DNA from: Artemisia argyi
Lineage: Eukaryota; Streptophyta; Magnoliopsida; Asterales; Asteraceae
Length of the DNA: 64,000 nt
Assembly: GCA_030686995.1 (NCBI GenBank)
Contig: CM060709.1
Location: forward strand, 302,513,357-302,577,356
Direction: 5' to 3'
The stretch's first letter is position 1; each line of letters opens with the position of its first letter. Below, piece by piece: positions 21,155 to 32,858 of this stretch. The translations under genes and the position numbers were made by a program. A model generated the notes under the pieces. It saw only the letters and a program-made list of their open reading frames with translations, made no database searches and had not been told where the DNA came from.

Positions 21155-23529
21155 TTAGGGATCGCTCAGGGCTCAAGAATTTCGTGAATAAGGTTATTGG
21201 GACGGTCATATTTGGGGAACTACCATTTTGGAGTAATTATGGGTTATGGAGATTATGTTTCTGGTGACAGCTAATTTCCAGGGTATACTACGTGGAAGGA
21301 CTTGGGCATAATCTGCTCTCTATTGGTCAATATTTTGATTCTACTCTTGAAGTTGCCTTCAGAAATTACACATGCTTCGTCTGAGAATTGGATGGTATTG
21401 ATCTTATTAAAGACAGTCATGGCACAAATCTATACACCTTTTCTATCGAAGACATGATGCGGTCCTCTCCTATTTGCCTTCTCTCAAAGGCCTCAAAGAA
21501 CAAATCGTGGCTATGGCAACAAAGTTTTAATCACTTGAACTTTGGTACCATCAATGATCTTGCTCACAATGATCTTGTATGAGGTCTACCCAGATTAAAG
21601 TTCGAAAAAAGAACATCTTCATTCGGCTTGTTAACTGGGTAAACGAAAGAAGCATACTCACAAACCTAAAATTGTCAACACCAACATGGAAGTTCTTTAC
21701 ACCCTTTACATGGACCTAGGCAGACCAATGAGTGTGAAGAGTATAAATGGGAAGTAATATGTACTTGTTGTTGTCGAAGAATACTCTCGGTTTACATGGG
21801 TAAAGTTTTTGAGAACCAAGGATGAGACTCTAGAAGTTATCATAAAACTCATCAAACAACTGCTAGTAAGACTCAACAAAACCGTCAGAATCATCCGGAC
21901 AAACAATGGAACAGAGTTTATCAACAAAAAACTTGTTCAATTTCTCCAAGGCACCGATCTTCCTATTGGCGGAAGCAATTGCTACAGCTTGTTACACCCA
22001 AAACCGATACTTGATACATAATTTTCACAACAAAACTCCATATGAGCTGATGCATGGCATGAAACTGGATCTCTCCTTTCTATGAGTGTTTGGTGGTTTA
22101 CGCTACCCTACAAAATGAAAATCAAGATCTGGGAAAGTTAAAAGCTAAAGCTGGTATTGGATTCTTCGTTGGTTATGCTCCAGATAGTAAGGGATACCGA
22201 ATCTACAACAAACGAACCCGATAAATCCTGGAAACCATTCACGTCACATTCGTTGAGCTGACTGAGCATACGGCTCCTGTACACATTAGTGTAGGACCCA
22301 CGTTTAAACTTTTATCTCCTGAACCAATCACTTCAGGTCTTGTACAGCATCCCACTCCTGCAGTACCTTATGTACCAACTACTAATGAGATTTTGAAGAT
22401 CCTGTTTGACCCAATGATTGATGAATACACTGACACCACCATCTGCCGCTGCTCCAGTTCTGTACAACTCAAATGGTCCATCAGTGTCTACTTGAATTGA
22501 TCAAGATGCTCAATCTGCAAGTTATTCACCATCATCGTCAAATCTTCAATCTCCTTCAGTACATCAAGGCGATGCAGTCGACAATTCTTTTGAAGTAAAT
22601 TCATTTGCTCCTCTTGATAAGGCTTCGTTCGATGACATACTTGCTCTTGAATCTTCATCTGAGGCATCTTCTTCAGGAGATCTTAACATGGCTACATCAG
22701 TTCCCTACCCTCAACCACATGAGCATCTCTGATAATGGACCAATTATCATCTGATTGAGAAAGTTATTGGGAATCCTTCTCAACAAGTGTACACGAAGGC
22801 AACTTGCCACATGTGCCTTTTGGTGCTCTTATAATTCCATACTAACCAAAATCGAACCCAAAGATTTCAAGACTGATGTCTCTAAAGACTGTTGGTTTAA
22901 TTCAATGCAAGAAGAAGTTCATAAGTTCGATCGACTTGAAGTATGGGAATTGGTACTACCTCCAGACTGTGCAATGATTATTGCTCTTAAGTGTATCTTC
23001 AAAGTGTAACTTGATGAGCATAATGTCATTCTGAAAACAAGGCAAGGCTTGTTGCTAAGGAATATCTTCTGAAGGAAGGCATTGTTTTTGAGGAATCTTT
23101 CACTCCGGTTGTTCGTATTGAAGCTATCAGAATATTTCTCGCCAATGCTGCATGTCAGAACATGTCGGTTTATCAAATGGATGTGAAAATTGCATTTCTA
23201 AATGGCGAGCTGAATAAATTTGTTTATGTCAGTCAACCTGAAGGATTTGTGGATCTTGATGACCTACCCATGTCTATTGTCTGAAACGGGCTCTCTTTGG
23301 TCTAAAGCAGGCGCCTAGGGCATGGTACAATACACTGTCAAAGTTTCTCCTGGCAAACGGATGTTCCAAAGGTGTAGTGGAACAAGTTGAGAAAGGGGTA
23401 GTGGAACTATTCTTCTTGAGGATTGAGTATCAGCTGGCAGATTTCTTCACTTAAGAACTTCTGAGAGAATGGTTTCAATTTATTCTCCCGCGATTTGGAA
23501 TGAAAAGTCTTACACCAGTATCACTCTAA
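21121..23529 (+). pseudogene. Copia-1 pol remnant: protease, integrase, RT start, RNase H end
   Basis: Protease: WYLDSGGSKHM at 21121 keeps the D-S-G core, then VYYVEGLGHNLLSIGQ in a shifted frame. The GAG-pre-integrase segment follows (SIEDMMRSSPICLLSK near 21440). The integrase core at 21690-21960 has the first Asp region (LYMDLGRPM), but the second catalytic site reads RTNNGTEF, with Asn (codon 21902-21904) where Asp is expected. Near 21950 the frame jumps to AEAIATACYTQNRY, so the segment with the catalytic Glu is deleted. The RT start is at 22840-23000 (DVSKDCWFNSMQEEVHKFD) and continues brokenly to about 23350. There it joins directly to the RNase H C-terminus (YQLADFFT, RFGMKSLTPVSL), so the YVDD catalytic box is missing. 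Many stops and frameshifts are present. Confidence 0.8.
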
Positions 23530-26420
23530 ATTCTTCAGGAAGAGAATGAGTAGTAATGGATTTGCTTCACGTATCCTTGTATATATCTTATACCAAAAGG
23601 AATAGAGAAAAACATAGAAACTTCAAAAACCATAAAAATCTGAAAAACCACAAAAAATTCCAAAAAGATTCTTCTCACGACATGTCTCTTGTGTAATCAA
23701 TATTATGTACGTCTCTAGAAATGTCATTCAACAATGACACGGAGTCATACATATGCTTGAGCAAGAGTTCTTTTATTTTTTATAATAATAATGCTTTCTA
23801 AAACATGTCGCTCCTCAAAATTTTTCTTTCACAATGGTTTGCTATTACTTCAGATAGCAACCCAGTCTTAGTATTGGGGAAAGTTCGTCACCAAAAAGAC
23901 GACTGTTCCTAACAAAGGCATGAATTACTTTATATTCGTGCCTTTTCGATCTGATGTACGCTTCAGTGCATCATTTCTTGAAAAAGAAGAGAAGTCTTCT
24001 TTATTTTGCAAATACTTTTCCTTCAAAGATTCTTCGGGAAAGTATTTGCTCCAAACTTGGTGGTACCATGGTTTTTGAAGATAAAACACAATTGAAATGT
24101 TGTTTAAAATTTTCCTCTCAATCGATGCAAAAGAATTAATCTTTTGTGCAAAATACTTAATTGAAAATGCGTCATCGATTGAGGGGGTGAATGATTTCAA
24201 AAACTATATATCATCAAAACAAGATCTTTGTGCACATCAACAGTGAGTTAAGTATGATTGTTATGTGTTAGTATATGACTTTTTCATGAGTTTATCGTTA
24301 AACTCGAAATCATTTATAAACTCATCACTTCTAACACATAACATGCTCCCTCAAGGATTGAGGGGAGCAAATGAATCGTCTCAAGTCAGTCATTCTTAAA
24401 TCGGCCACATCTTTCTCCCAAAATCTTTAAACTTATTTAAATCACTTGGGATCACAAATCTCCAATGGTTGAAATTTTTGATCGGGGGAGAAAATGTGAT
24501 TTAAATATGAAAATCTGATTAAAATCTGATGTGTTGAACCTACATGTATGCTCTCCTATATGTGCTAAAATCTCTTGTATATCAATGCACATATTGAGGG
24601 GGAGCAAATGATTTGTGAAAAAAGGATCCTTGCATCTTATGAGATCGAGACTCAGTCTTAACCAATGAATTGACGAAACAAAAACCATCATCAATCGAAA
24701 GGACTTGTCCTGGCCGGGTAATAATTTCAAGCTGATCTAACCAGTGATGTAAACGTGTCTCGAAGAGGACTTATCTGAGTAGAATGTACCGTTTCGAGAA
24801 ACCTTTGTGGACTTGACCAGGCTGGGTAATAATTTCAAGCTAGTCTAACTAGTGATGTAAGCGTGTCTCGAATGCCTGTTCATGTTTACTAAAGGTGGAT
24901 CAATTCTAAAGTGAAACTCTTCCCCACATGTGCAAATTTATTATCAAAACATCGGTGCACATGTTAAGGGGGAGCATTTGAAAATGGCAAAACTCTCAAC
25001 GTGTTAACAAAATGTGTTTCTCAATCATAAACACGTTGAGAGAATTTTCAATGATTTGGTTTATGGCAACATTGGATAGTTATGAAGTTATAAGGTGGCT
25101 AAGGTTAGGAAAGCCGTCCTATGATCCGCCAGAGCTGGAGGGATCTACCCATGGACAATACCAAATAGATAGTATTAGAAAGTCCGTAGGTATGATTATG
25201 AAAAAAGGAGAAATGTGAGAATGGAGAAAGAAGGGGTTGAAGAATTAAAAAGAAATGAAATGAGAAAGGGTGAAAAGAAATAGCCCTCTAATTATTCAAC
25301 CTTAGGGCAGAAACCGGGTTCAATTTCATAATCTACTGCTTATTGCTAAGGCAACATCGGTATTGAAGACAAGACGTCATGGACCCAGTGACGCACAGCA
25401 CTAAACCTTCTAGCCACTCAAGTTCTCTTAAAAGAACTTGTTTCATTCTCACGGGGAACTGGTGTAATCTATCAACTTATCTCTTAGAGATGGTTGACCT
25501 CTCCCTAATCTCCGCATAGGAAAACCAAATGCACTTATTGAGTCTAGAGCCTCGAGATGCATAAAAAGATCTCATAGGAACACGTGCTACTTCTACCCTG
25601 GTTGTTCAACATTAAGGACACCAGTGGTAAACTTATGAGTCCTACGCATATCTTAACAATCTGCTAGAACATTTATGAGGGACGTTACTTTTGTAACTCC
25701 CAGTGATTGAATGGAAATTCCTGCCAGGGTCAACTTCTAGCATCCCTGAAAGCAGGTCACTTAGGTAATCCCTTGTGGATTACGCTTAGTGATAGCGATG
25801 GTTATAAACGGTCTAAAGTCATGGAGTGATCTCCAGCGACTCACCCATTCGTTGATCTACTTAGGTAGTTCATGTAAATCCTCACAGGGTTTACCAATTG
25901 GGAACGGTCTTGGTAAGGATTAGAAGGAGTCTACACACTATGCTGTTGACAATCTCTAATTCCAAACCTATAAGTACCGGGTGATTTGTTGCTAACTGTC
26001 TACTTGCAGGAATATCTGACGGTTGCGGTTGATTGCTGAAAAGATGCAGATCCATCAACACATGCTCACACTTCGACATCACAATCTAAGAAATCATGAT
26101 TATTGAATGGGCCTCATCTATGCTTCCACAACTCTGATGCAGAAGATCATGATCTTGAAAAGTGTGAGCATGCCAACACAAATATGTTCATTTCACATGA
26201 AGACGTCACTTCTCAAAGATGACTTTCAGACACTCATTTGGATGACGAACTTGAAGCTATTTCCAAAGATCATCCATCACATTGAACAAGTCATCTAGAG
26301 TCTACCACTTAAAGTACAAAGATCACAACAATGAAGAATCAAAAGGCTACGAGCTACAAAGATGTCGTCAAAGACTTGAATGCTATGATTCAATATTTAT
26401 TTTCTGGGGTGACCTCCCTT
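23530..26420 (+). other. Copia-1 long tail between pol and 3' LTR
   Basis: About 2.9 kb without a long frame. It contains at least four copies of a polypurine-like phrase near 24177, 24356, 24593 and 24964, of the type TTGAGGGGGAGCAAATG. Two diverged copies of a segment around GGGTAATAATTTCAAGCT occur near 24716 and 24824. A short frame starting at 25379 (MDPVTHSTKPSSHSSSLKR) is similar to one in Copia-2. The order of blocks matches the inverted Copia-2 tail (35709-37560). Confidence 0.65.
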
Positions 26421-26430
26421 AGGGGGAGAT
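26421..26430 (+). other. Copia-1 polypurine tract
   Basis: AGGGGGAGAT directly abuts the LTR start TGTTAGGAAT. This is the usual plus-strand primer of copia elements, and the same tract flanks the Copia-2 3' LTR in inverted orientation. Confidence 0.8.
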
Positions 26431-26531
26431 TGTTAGGAATACGTTTATTCATATACAGACTCGGTCACCCCGAGTATAGTTTAGCATGTTGTAGCTCATA
26501 GTAGTTAGCATATTAGTTTAGTATTAGTTAG
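26431..26531 (+). repeat. Copia-1 3' LTR, left part
   Basis: The LTR begins TGTTAGGAAT and breaks at the TR-GAG2 insertion. The remainder is 34264-34522. Joined length without the duplicated gttag is about 360 bp, comparable with the 378-bp Copia-2 LTR. Confidence 0.85.
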
Positions 26532-27929
26532 TGATACGTGGGAATCGCACCAGGTTTTACCTCTCGAGGGATCTCGAGAAGCTTACAACCCCCACCAGGC
26601 AGTATACCTGATTGTTGTAGTATAGTATAGTGACAAGTACCGGGGGATTGATCGTTCAACTCAGGAATAATGTCGCTAGGATTAGAAAGCCTAAAAACTA
26701 GGTCTAGAGGTGAGGGGTGATTCTTTTTGTATTTTTATATTTTTATAAAAGCAAATAAAAATCTCGGGTTTTTAGAAGAATGGGCGGAATTAGTTGCTAA
26801 TCAACTAACCCAATACTAAGATGCAATCAAAATAAAATAACAAAAATGAAAATAAAGCTAATTACTAATGTGGTGTGGACAATAATGGGTAAAATTATGT
26901 TTACTTAGGTTTCATTACTCCCAAGACATCTTTTACAGGTTGATAGTTTGTTACAATTGCGTGGATGACGGGTTATATTCCTTAATACCATTTGTGGGGT
27001 GGCGCACGTACTTCCCCAACTCTATAAGCTCCTACTTCACTCCTATGTCGAGCCTGCAAGAAGCTCCTAACATGGGATCATTAGAATTCGCTCATGCATT
27101 AAATATAAACAAAATAACCTAGTGCACATCGGTTCATGTTTCTTAAGACGTTCAAGCATGTTACCTATGGAAGTCTGCCAGTTTTCTTAAGCATAACATC
27201 GAAATCATTCATCCGTAACAACTATAAACAAACAATCAACCCATAATCAACATCTAGGTTTCATTACATCTAAGCAAACACACAAAAGATCTAGCCTAGC
27301 ATGTTAAAATCAAGACAAGCGTAAGATATATTCAAACAACACATAGACATATTGAATGAATTGAAAGGATACTTATCTTAATTAAGCATGAAAGGATTCA
27401 AAGGGTAAAACCCTTGAAAAAGCTGTAAAAGTCGTGCTAGGGTTCCACTAAAATTCCAACCACCCTAATGAATGAAAATTGCAAAACTATATATAGATTA
27501 TACAAGGTGACGGCGTCAAGAAGAAATGTCTGACACCATCATCTCGCCGCCCATAGTGAAATCGGATTGCCTAGATCCAAGTCTGACGCCGTCATGTGTA
27601 ATTTTGTTCTGGGTCGTCACGACTTTTACTCTTGACGGCCATGCTTTGACGCCGTCATAAATCTACTGGACCGTCACCACTTTTGCTCTTGACGCCGTCA
27701 TAAAATTGCTCTTGACGCCGTCAGGTACTGTTCCCAGCAAGGAAAATTAAGACTTTGCCGTTTTCTTCACTTTTATGCTCCAAAAACGTCCAAAATGCTT
27801 CCTTTTCTAGAATTCACTCCAAAAGTACCTAAAATCACAAAAGGAACGATTTAGGGCAATATTTGATCAAATAAATTCGAATTCGGGCTTAAATGACCCC
27901 CTAAAAATGGATCATTTTTTGCCTCATCA
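26532..27929 (-). repeat. TR-GAG2 3' LTR (element sense)
   Basis: It carries the motif cluster at 27508-27723 and TATA box CTATATATAG at 27487-27496, in the same arrangement as TR-GAG1. Termini are TGATG...CGTATCA on the minus strand. Confidence 0.9.
27508..27723. promoter_or_regulatory. TGACGCCGTCA palindrome cluster in LTR U3 (TR-GAG2)
   Basis: Exact sites occur near 27582, 27649, 27700 and 27713, with variants such as TGACGGCGTCA, TGACACCATCA and isolated CCGTCACCACTTTT. The cluster ends next to the TATA box, as in TR-GAG1, although the surrounding bases have diverged. Confidence 0.6.
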
Positions 27930-28510
27930 TATACCCTTACACTTGAGATTTGCTTGTCCTCAAGCAAATGCGCTTTTATTCTAATCAAAATACAAGTTAG
28001 GGGTCATTTAACACTAATATAAAAGTAATTACAACAAATAATCGTTCCACTAAAGACCAAAGACAAGCACGAAGGTCATACACTAGCACCTCACAAATAG
28101 TGTTTATATACTCACATCTCTCGGGTGTAATAAAGTATATATCACAATATGGAAATGGAAAACATCTCTCACTACCTGTCATAGCAAAATAGATTACCAT
28201 AGACTTGGGAAAGGATCAAACCTCCACCACATGGCGTAAGCACCTAGGATAAACTATCAAAGAAGTCTTTTAAAGGGTTATAACGTTAGGTTTAGGGATA
28301 TGAAATACACGGTTTTGTTGGATATAGGCAATCTTTATTGGTGGCGAGTTAATCATCTTGGTTAATTACATGTACAATATGGCGTTGCTAAGCCAAGACT
28401 AGACTCGACTTAAGCTAATAAATCAAAGATAACAAAAACTTAAGATAAACATAGAATGAAACGGGATGGTAGTCTGTATGTTTTTCTCTTTTCTTTTTCT
28501 ATTTTTTTTC

Positions 28511-28564
<54 letters not shown>

Positions 28565-30394
28565 ATACACTTTTACCCTACCATCCAAAATAATACATCA
28601 TAGGGAATGAACATTCCCCTTACACTTGAATCTTTACATACTTTACAATCAACTATTCTAATGACTCGAATTAAGATAATCAACACACTTGGAGTACTTT
28701 TAAGATTAACGTACATATGGGGGTAATAATATGATGTTCTTCCCCATTACTCCATAAAATTAGTACTTTACCCATGAGTCCCAATCGTCACAAAACAATA
28801 TGTACAAGGATATGACTCGACTTAGCAACCATGTAATCAATTAGATAATTAACTAAGGGTTTAAACAAATAACAATAATGCACTAAAGATGAGTGCATAC
28901 ACGGAAGGCTAAGGCGATTTGGTTGTACATTTAAGTGGGTTGTAACAAATTCTTCCTTTAAGTAAGATGCTTAAAGGTAGAAACAAAAAGATAGGCTCGG
29001 AGGGGTATACTAGGGGTTTCGTGTACTAAAAATGAGTACAACGCTAAGGTGTGGGAAAAATTAATTGACTTTACTAGCCAAGTAATATGACTTAAGTAGT
29101 CAAGTAATTATGATATGGGTTTAACACAAGGGTGATCCTAATGCCTCTTATCATGTAGTAAATCCTACTACACGAATGTAGTCTCACTAGCGGTCTCGGG
29201 ATGCACCACTAATGCAAGTTCTAGAATCTAAATGCTACCGGTACACACATAAGCCCTAATAATGAATGCTTTTCCTATCAAATCTAAAGGCGAACCTCAC
29301 ATATTTGGGTGGAAATTTTTTTAAGTGGTACGGTTTTGTGCTAGTCATACAACCTCCTATCCATGAGACGCTTGCTGAGGCTAAAGTTTCACTCCTAAAT
29401 GTTGTAAAAAAAATTAAAATTTGGCGCAAAAATTACACTAACAAGTATTTCTCATAGTTTTATTACAGACCTACCATCAAACAAACAAACTCAAGTGCAA
29501 GTGTATCCTATAAGGTATCATCATTTACCCTCCCCTTACACTTAGGATGAACATTGTCCCCAATGTTCAATTAAAGGATGTAAAAGTGAAATAGGTAAAA
29601 GAATGAAATCAAATACTCCCATGATTTGTTAGGTTGTGGATAGAGTGTTAACAAGGTTAGATCTTCCTCCAAGAAAATGAACATTCAAAGCTTCCCTTCC
29701 AGAAAAATAAATCGTCTTCTTGTCACATGTAACCTGTTAAACCTGAGAAAACAAACAAAGCAACCTCGCGTAAAATCGGCGGCAATCTATATATACTAAT
29801 AAATCCTAGAAAGCAATTTAAGATATAATGCTTGTTGAATGAATGTTTGCAGATTTCCTGGAGTTTATAAAACTAAAGAATTAACAAAAACTTTAAGACT
29901 CCGTTAGAAAAACAAAACTGGCAAAATTTCCAGAATTTTACACGTGACACCGTCATAAGTGATCTGCAGAAATCTTTACGTTAAGTTTCTGCAAAATTTC
30001 TGGAAAAACTTATGTCCTACTTCCTGGAAAATCCTGCAAAACATCATTATGACTCGATACAAGCATTTGACTCTAACAAATACTAATACACATGTCCATT
30101 TAATATTGTGGAGAATCATGATCAAATTCGTTTCTTTAAAAACATATTTGGGGTTTCCCCTTACACTTATCTTTTGCGAAATACCTTTATATGTAATTAA
30201 GGCGAAGTTAAAAACAAAATAAAGCATTTTCACAAGTTTATTTCAAACATGATCTACCAACAATACAAATAAAACATGCATACGGAAACAAATAACAATC
30301 AAACAAATAAAAATCACACAAAACATGGGTTGCCTCCCAAGAAGCGCTTTTCTTTATTTACGAGTCTTGTAGCTAGACTCAAGGTCATGGGCAA
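27930..30394 (-). other. TR-GAG2 non-coding tail
   Basis: No gene. It starts with the polypurine tract (complement of 27930-27945) and includes a T run of about 50 bases at 28510-28562. Near 30326-30365 it repeats the TR-GAG1 block with GGGTTGCCTCCCAAGAAGCG. It parallels 5317-7805 along its whole length. Confidence 0.7.
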
Positions 30395-31177
30395 TTACAT
30401 GACCTCGTCTCTCGATATGATGTACCCCATATAGTTATGATTTTCACTATCGTGGCGATGGTGTTTCAATCGATCGATACTCGCAGTCACCTCCCCTCCT
30501 CCTTTACTGCTCAAGTTAGCTATCCCATCTTGGCCTATGCCTTCAATAGTGAATGGCCCATACCACCAGGGACTTGGTTTATCAGGAGGTACTGTTATCT
30601 CCGAGTGTCTTAAGAGTACCAGGTCTCCTTTTGCGAATGGTACCTGACTCTACGTTGGTTGACTACATTCAAACTTGATATGAACTTTGTTGCAGCCTTT
30701 GTTTCCTTCATGTTCAGTTTCTTTGTAACTTTTGGTCCTTGCTTCCCATGCAAGAATCTTTTCCTGAACACGAATAGGCGATGTGTCAATGTTGTTTTTG
30801 AGCTTTCTCTTTATCAAGCTATCCCGTGCACATCTCGGGGTCATGGGAAATCTAATTTTTCTTTTTCCAGATTTATGCTCAATTTTCCTGTTCTCATACT
30901 TAATAACAGCTCGTGCAGTGGTAAGGAACGGTGCTCTGAGGATTATTGGCATGCATCCATCTCCTTTATCATTGATGATCATGAAATCGACAGGATACAT
31001 GAATCCTGCAACATTGACCAGCACATCCTCCACAATTCCCAAAGGGTACACATATGAGTGTCTAGCGAAGGATAGCCTAACGCGGGTGGTGGCTGGAATT
31101 TCTGATGTTAGTTGGGTGTAGATAGTTAGGGGCATGAGATTTACTTCCGATCCTTGGTCGGCGAAAGCATTCAGATG
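30395..31177 (-). pseudogene. TR-GAG2 protease fused to integrase C-terminus, RT and integrase core deleted
   Basis: Reading on the minus strand from 31177, the frame gives FADQGSEVNLMPLTIYTQL, a retropepsin active site with intact D-x-G-S. Then come a hydrophobic second half (VDFMIINDKGDGCMPIILRA) and FLTTARAVIKY. Shortly afterwards (about 30780-30650) the sequence changes to an integrase-like C-terminal segment: EKILAWEARTKSYKETE, then after an in-frame TAG at 30650-30652, FAKGDLVLLRHSEITVPPDK and WWYGPFTIEGIG, ending in DRLKHH before stop 30395-30397. This resembles the integrase C-terminal domain of Athila/Ty3 elements. RT, RNase H and the integrase core are absent between these parts, so an internal deletion joined them. 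A TGA (about 31178) separates it from the upstream gag. Confidence 0.68.
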
Positions 31178-32688
31178 TCACAAATCCCCAATGCTGGCTG
31201 GTATCTCAAAGTTCCCACAAGCCATTTGCTTAGTAGCTACTTTTTGCACAAGTAGTCTTTCGAATACCGGTCCCCCAGGTAATGTATCATACTCACCTTC
31301 CCCCTCTTTCTCCTTCTTTGAAACCTGTTGGGAGAATTGGATACGCCCGTCACCCTTTATCCAGTGTGTTATGGTGTTTTTGTTTATTTCATGTTTTAGG
31401 TAGTAACCTAATGATTGGGATTTTGGCGGTTCTTCAATGGTTTGTTCACTAGGGATTTCTTTTTTCTCATTATCCTCTTGGACAATCGTGATGGAATTAA
31501 CAAACCGGGTAGTGGGGGTAGCGCTTTCTTTCCTCAATAACATCATTTCAGGGGTTTTCTGGTTTGCGTACTCCTCCACTAGGCTCATCATCTCCTTCAT
31601 TTTCTCTTGCATCGCTTCCTTTTGTTTATAAACTGCTTCCTCAAATCTAGCAAGCCGCTCAGAATGGGTCGCCATATATTCTCTCGTTCGAGATTCGAAT
31701 TCCGGGCTGAGGTGTTGAGGAGGTGAATAAGGTGGGGAATAATTTTGAAAGGTTCCAACATTCTCTCTGTAGGGTAACTCAGACAACGGTGTTGGGATCA
31801 TTTTTGAGACAGAACTGACAATTGCCCGTCTGGGACTCAAAGGTCTCTTTTGTTTTTCCTCAAAATAATCAGCCTTTACCTCAAGTTTGCAAAGGAGCTC
31901 TTCAGAGATTTGATGAGTCTCTCCAGAAGTCGAGATTGCGTTGATGGCCGCTTCTATAGCATGATTAAATTCCCGTAATTCTTGATTGTTGGAGGCGAGT
32001 TCGTCAATAATTTCCCAAGATTCCTCGGCATTCCTATCACGTAACCTACCTTCGGTGGCTCGATCAATAGTACGTTTTGTGTGAAATTCGACATGGTCAT
32101 AGAAGATTTGAATCAATAGCCCAAGATTTATACCATGATGAGGGACTTTTTGGAGTAAATCCTTGAAACGAGCCCATGCTTCGTAGAAAGTTTCACCTTG
32201 ACGTTGTTGGAACATCAAGATATCACTTCTAAGCATCACAGTTTTCCCCGGTGGGAAAAATTGAGCAAGGAATCGGGTGGTGAGATCATCCCATGAGGTG
32301 ATGGATCCTGCGGGTAAACGTTCAAGCCATTGACTAGCTTGATCACGTAGAGAGAATTGGAATAGGCGTAATCGGGTTAACTCTCTAGTTGTAACATCAA
32401 GGTCTATAGAATCTATGATTTTAAGGAAATCCTTGAGATTTTGATTAGGATCTTCGGAACGAAGTCCATGGAATGCACATCCGCTTTGCACCAACCGGAT
32501 GGTGTCGGATCGCAAGGGGGACACATTGGCTCTTGGGTGAGCTCAATGGTGTTTCGATAGCCTTGGTGGCTAGGACGGGAATACTCTCCAAAGGTTCGGG
32601 GCCTAGGTGGTTGGTTTGGTAGTGGTGGGTTTTGTGGGTGGTTTTGAATTGGTGGGTTGATGGGTTCAAAGATGTTACCACCTTCCAT
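31178..32688 (-). pseudogene. TR-GAG2 gag, frameshifted
   Basis: It starts MEGGNIFEPINPP at 32688, as in TR-GAG1. Near 32530 a net 2-nt length difference from TR-GAG1 shifts the frame, and gag continues from 32524 to a stop at about 31178. The N-terminal 200 residues are very close to TR-GAG1 (SDTIRLVQSGCAFHGLRSED, LRDQASQWLERLPAGSIT, VPHHGINLGLLIQIFYDHV). The C-terminal half differs completely: no CCHC knuckle is seen. Instead there is a proline-rich stretch, a K/E/M-rich probable coiled coil (FEEAVYKQKEAMQEKMKEMM), then PASIGDL at the protease boundary. The two elements thus share LTRs and N-terminal gag but not the rest of gag. Confidence 0.78.
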
Positions 32689-32858
32689 GATGTCGGATGG
32701 TAAAGGTTACGAACAAAGATACGAAGAAATAAGATAGACCAAAGAAAACCTAAAAATAAAAATAAAATCTTACTAGAAAGGAATCTAGCAAGTAGACCTA
32801 ATAAAAATAAATTCTAACCTAGACAATAACTATTCCCCGGGCTGCGGCACCAAAAACT

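Noticed and set aside
28510..28562. Poly-T run as an RNA polymerase III terminator or SINE tail
   Set aside because: It lies within the TR-GAG2 tail at the same place as a shorter T run in TR-GAG1 and has no A/B boxes nearby, so it is a length-variable homopolymer of the element.
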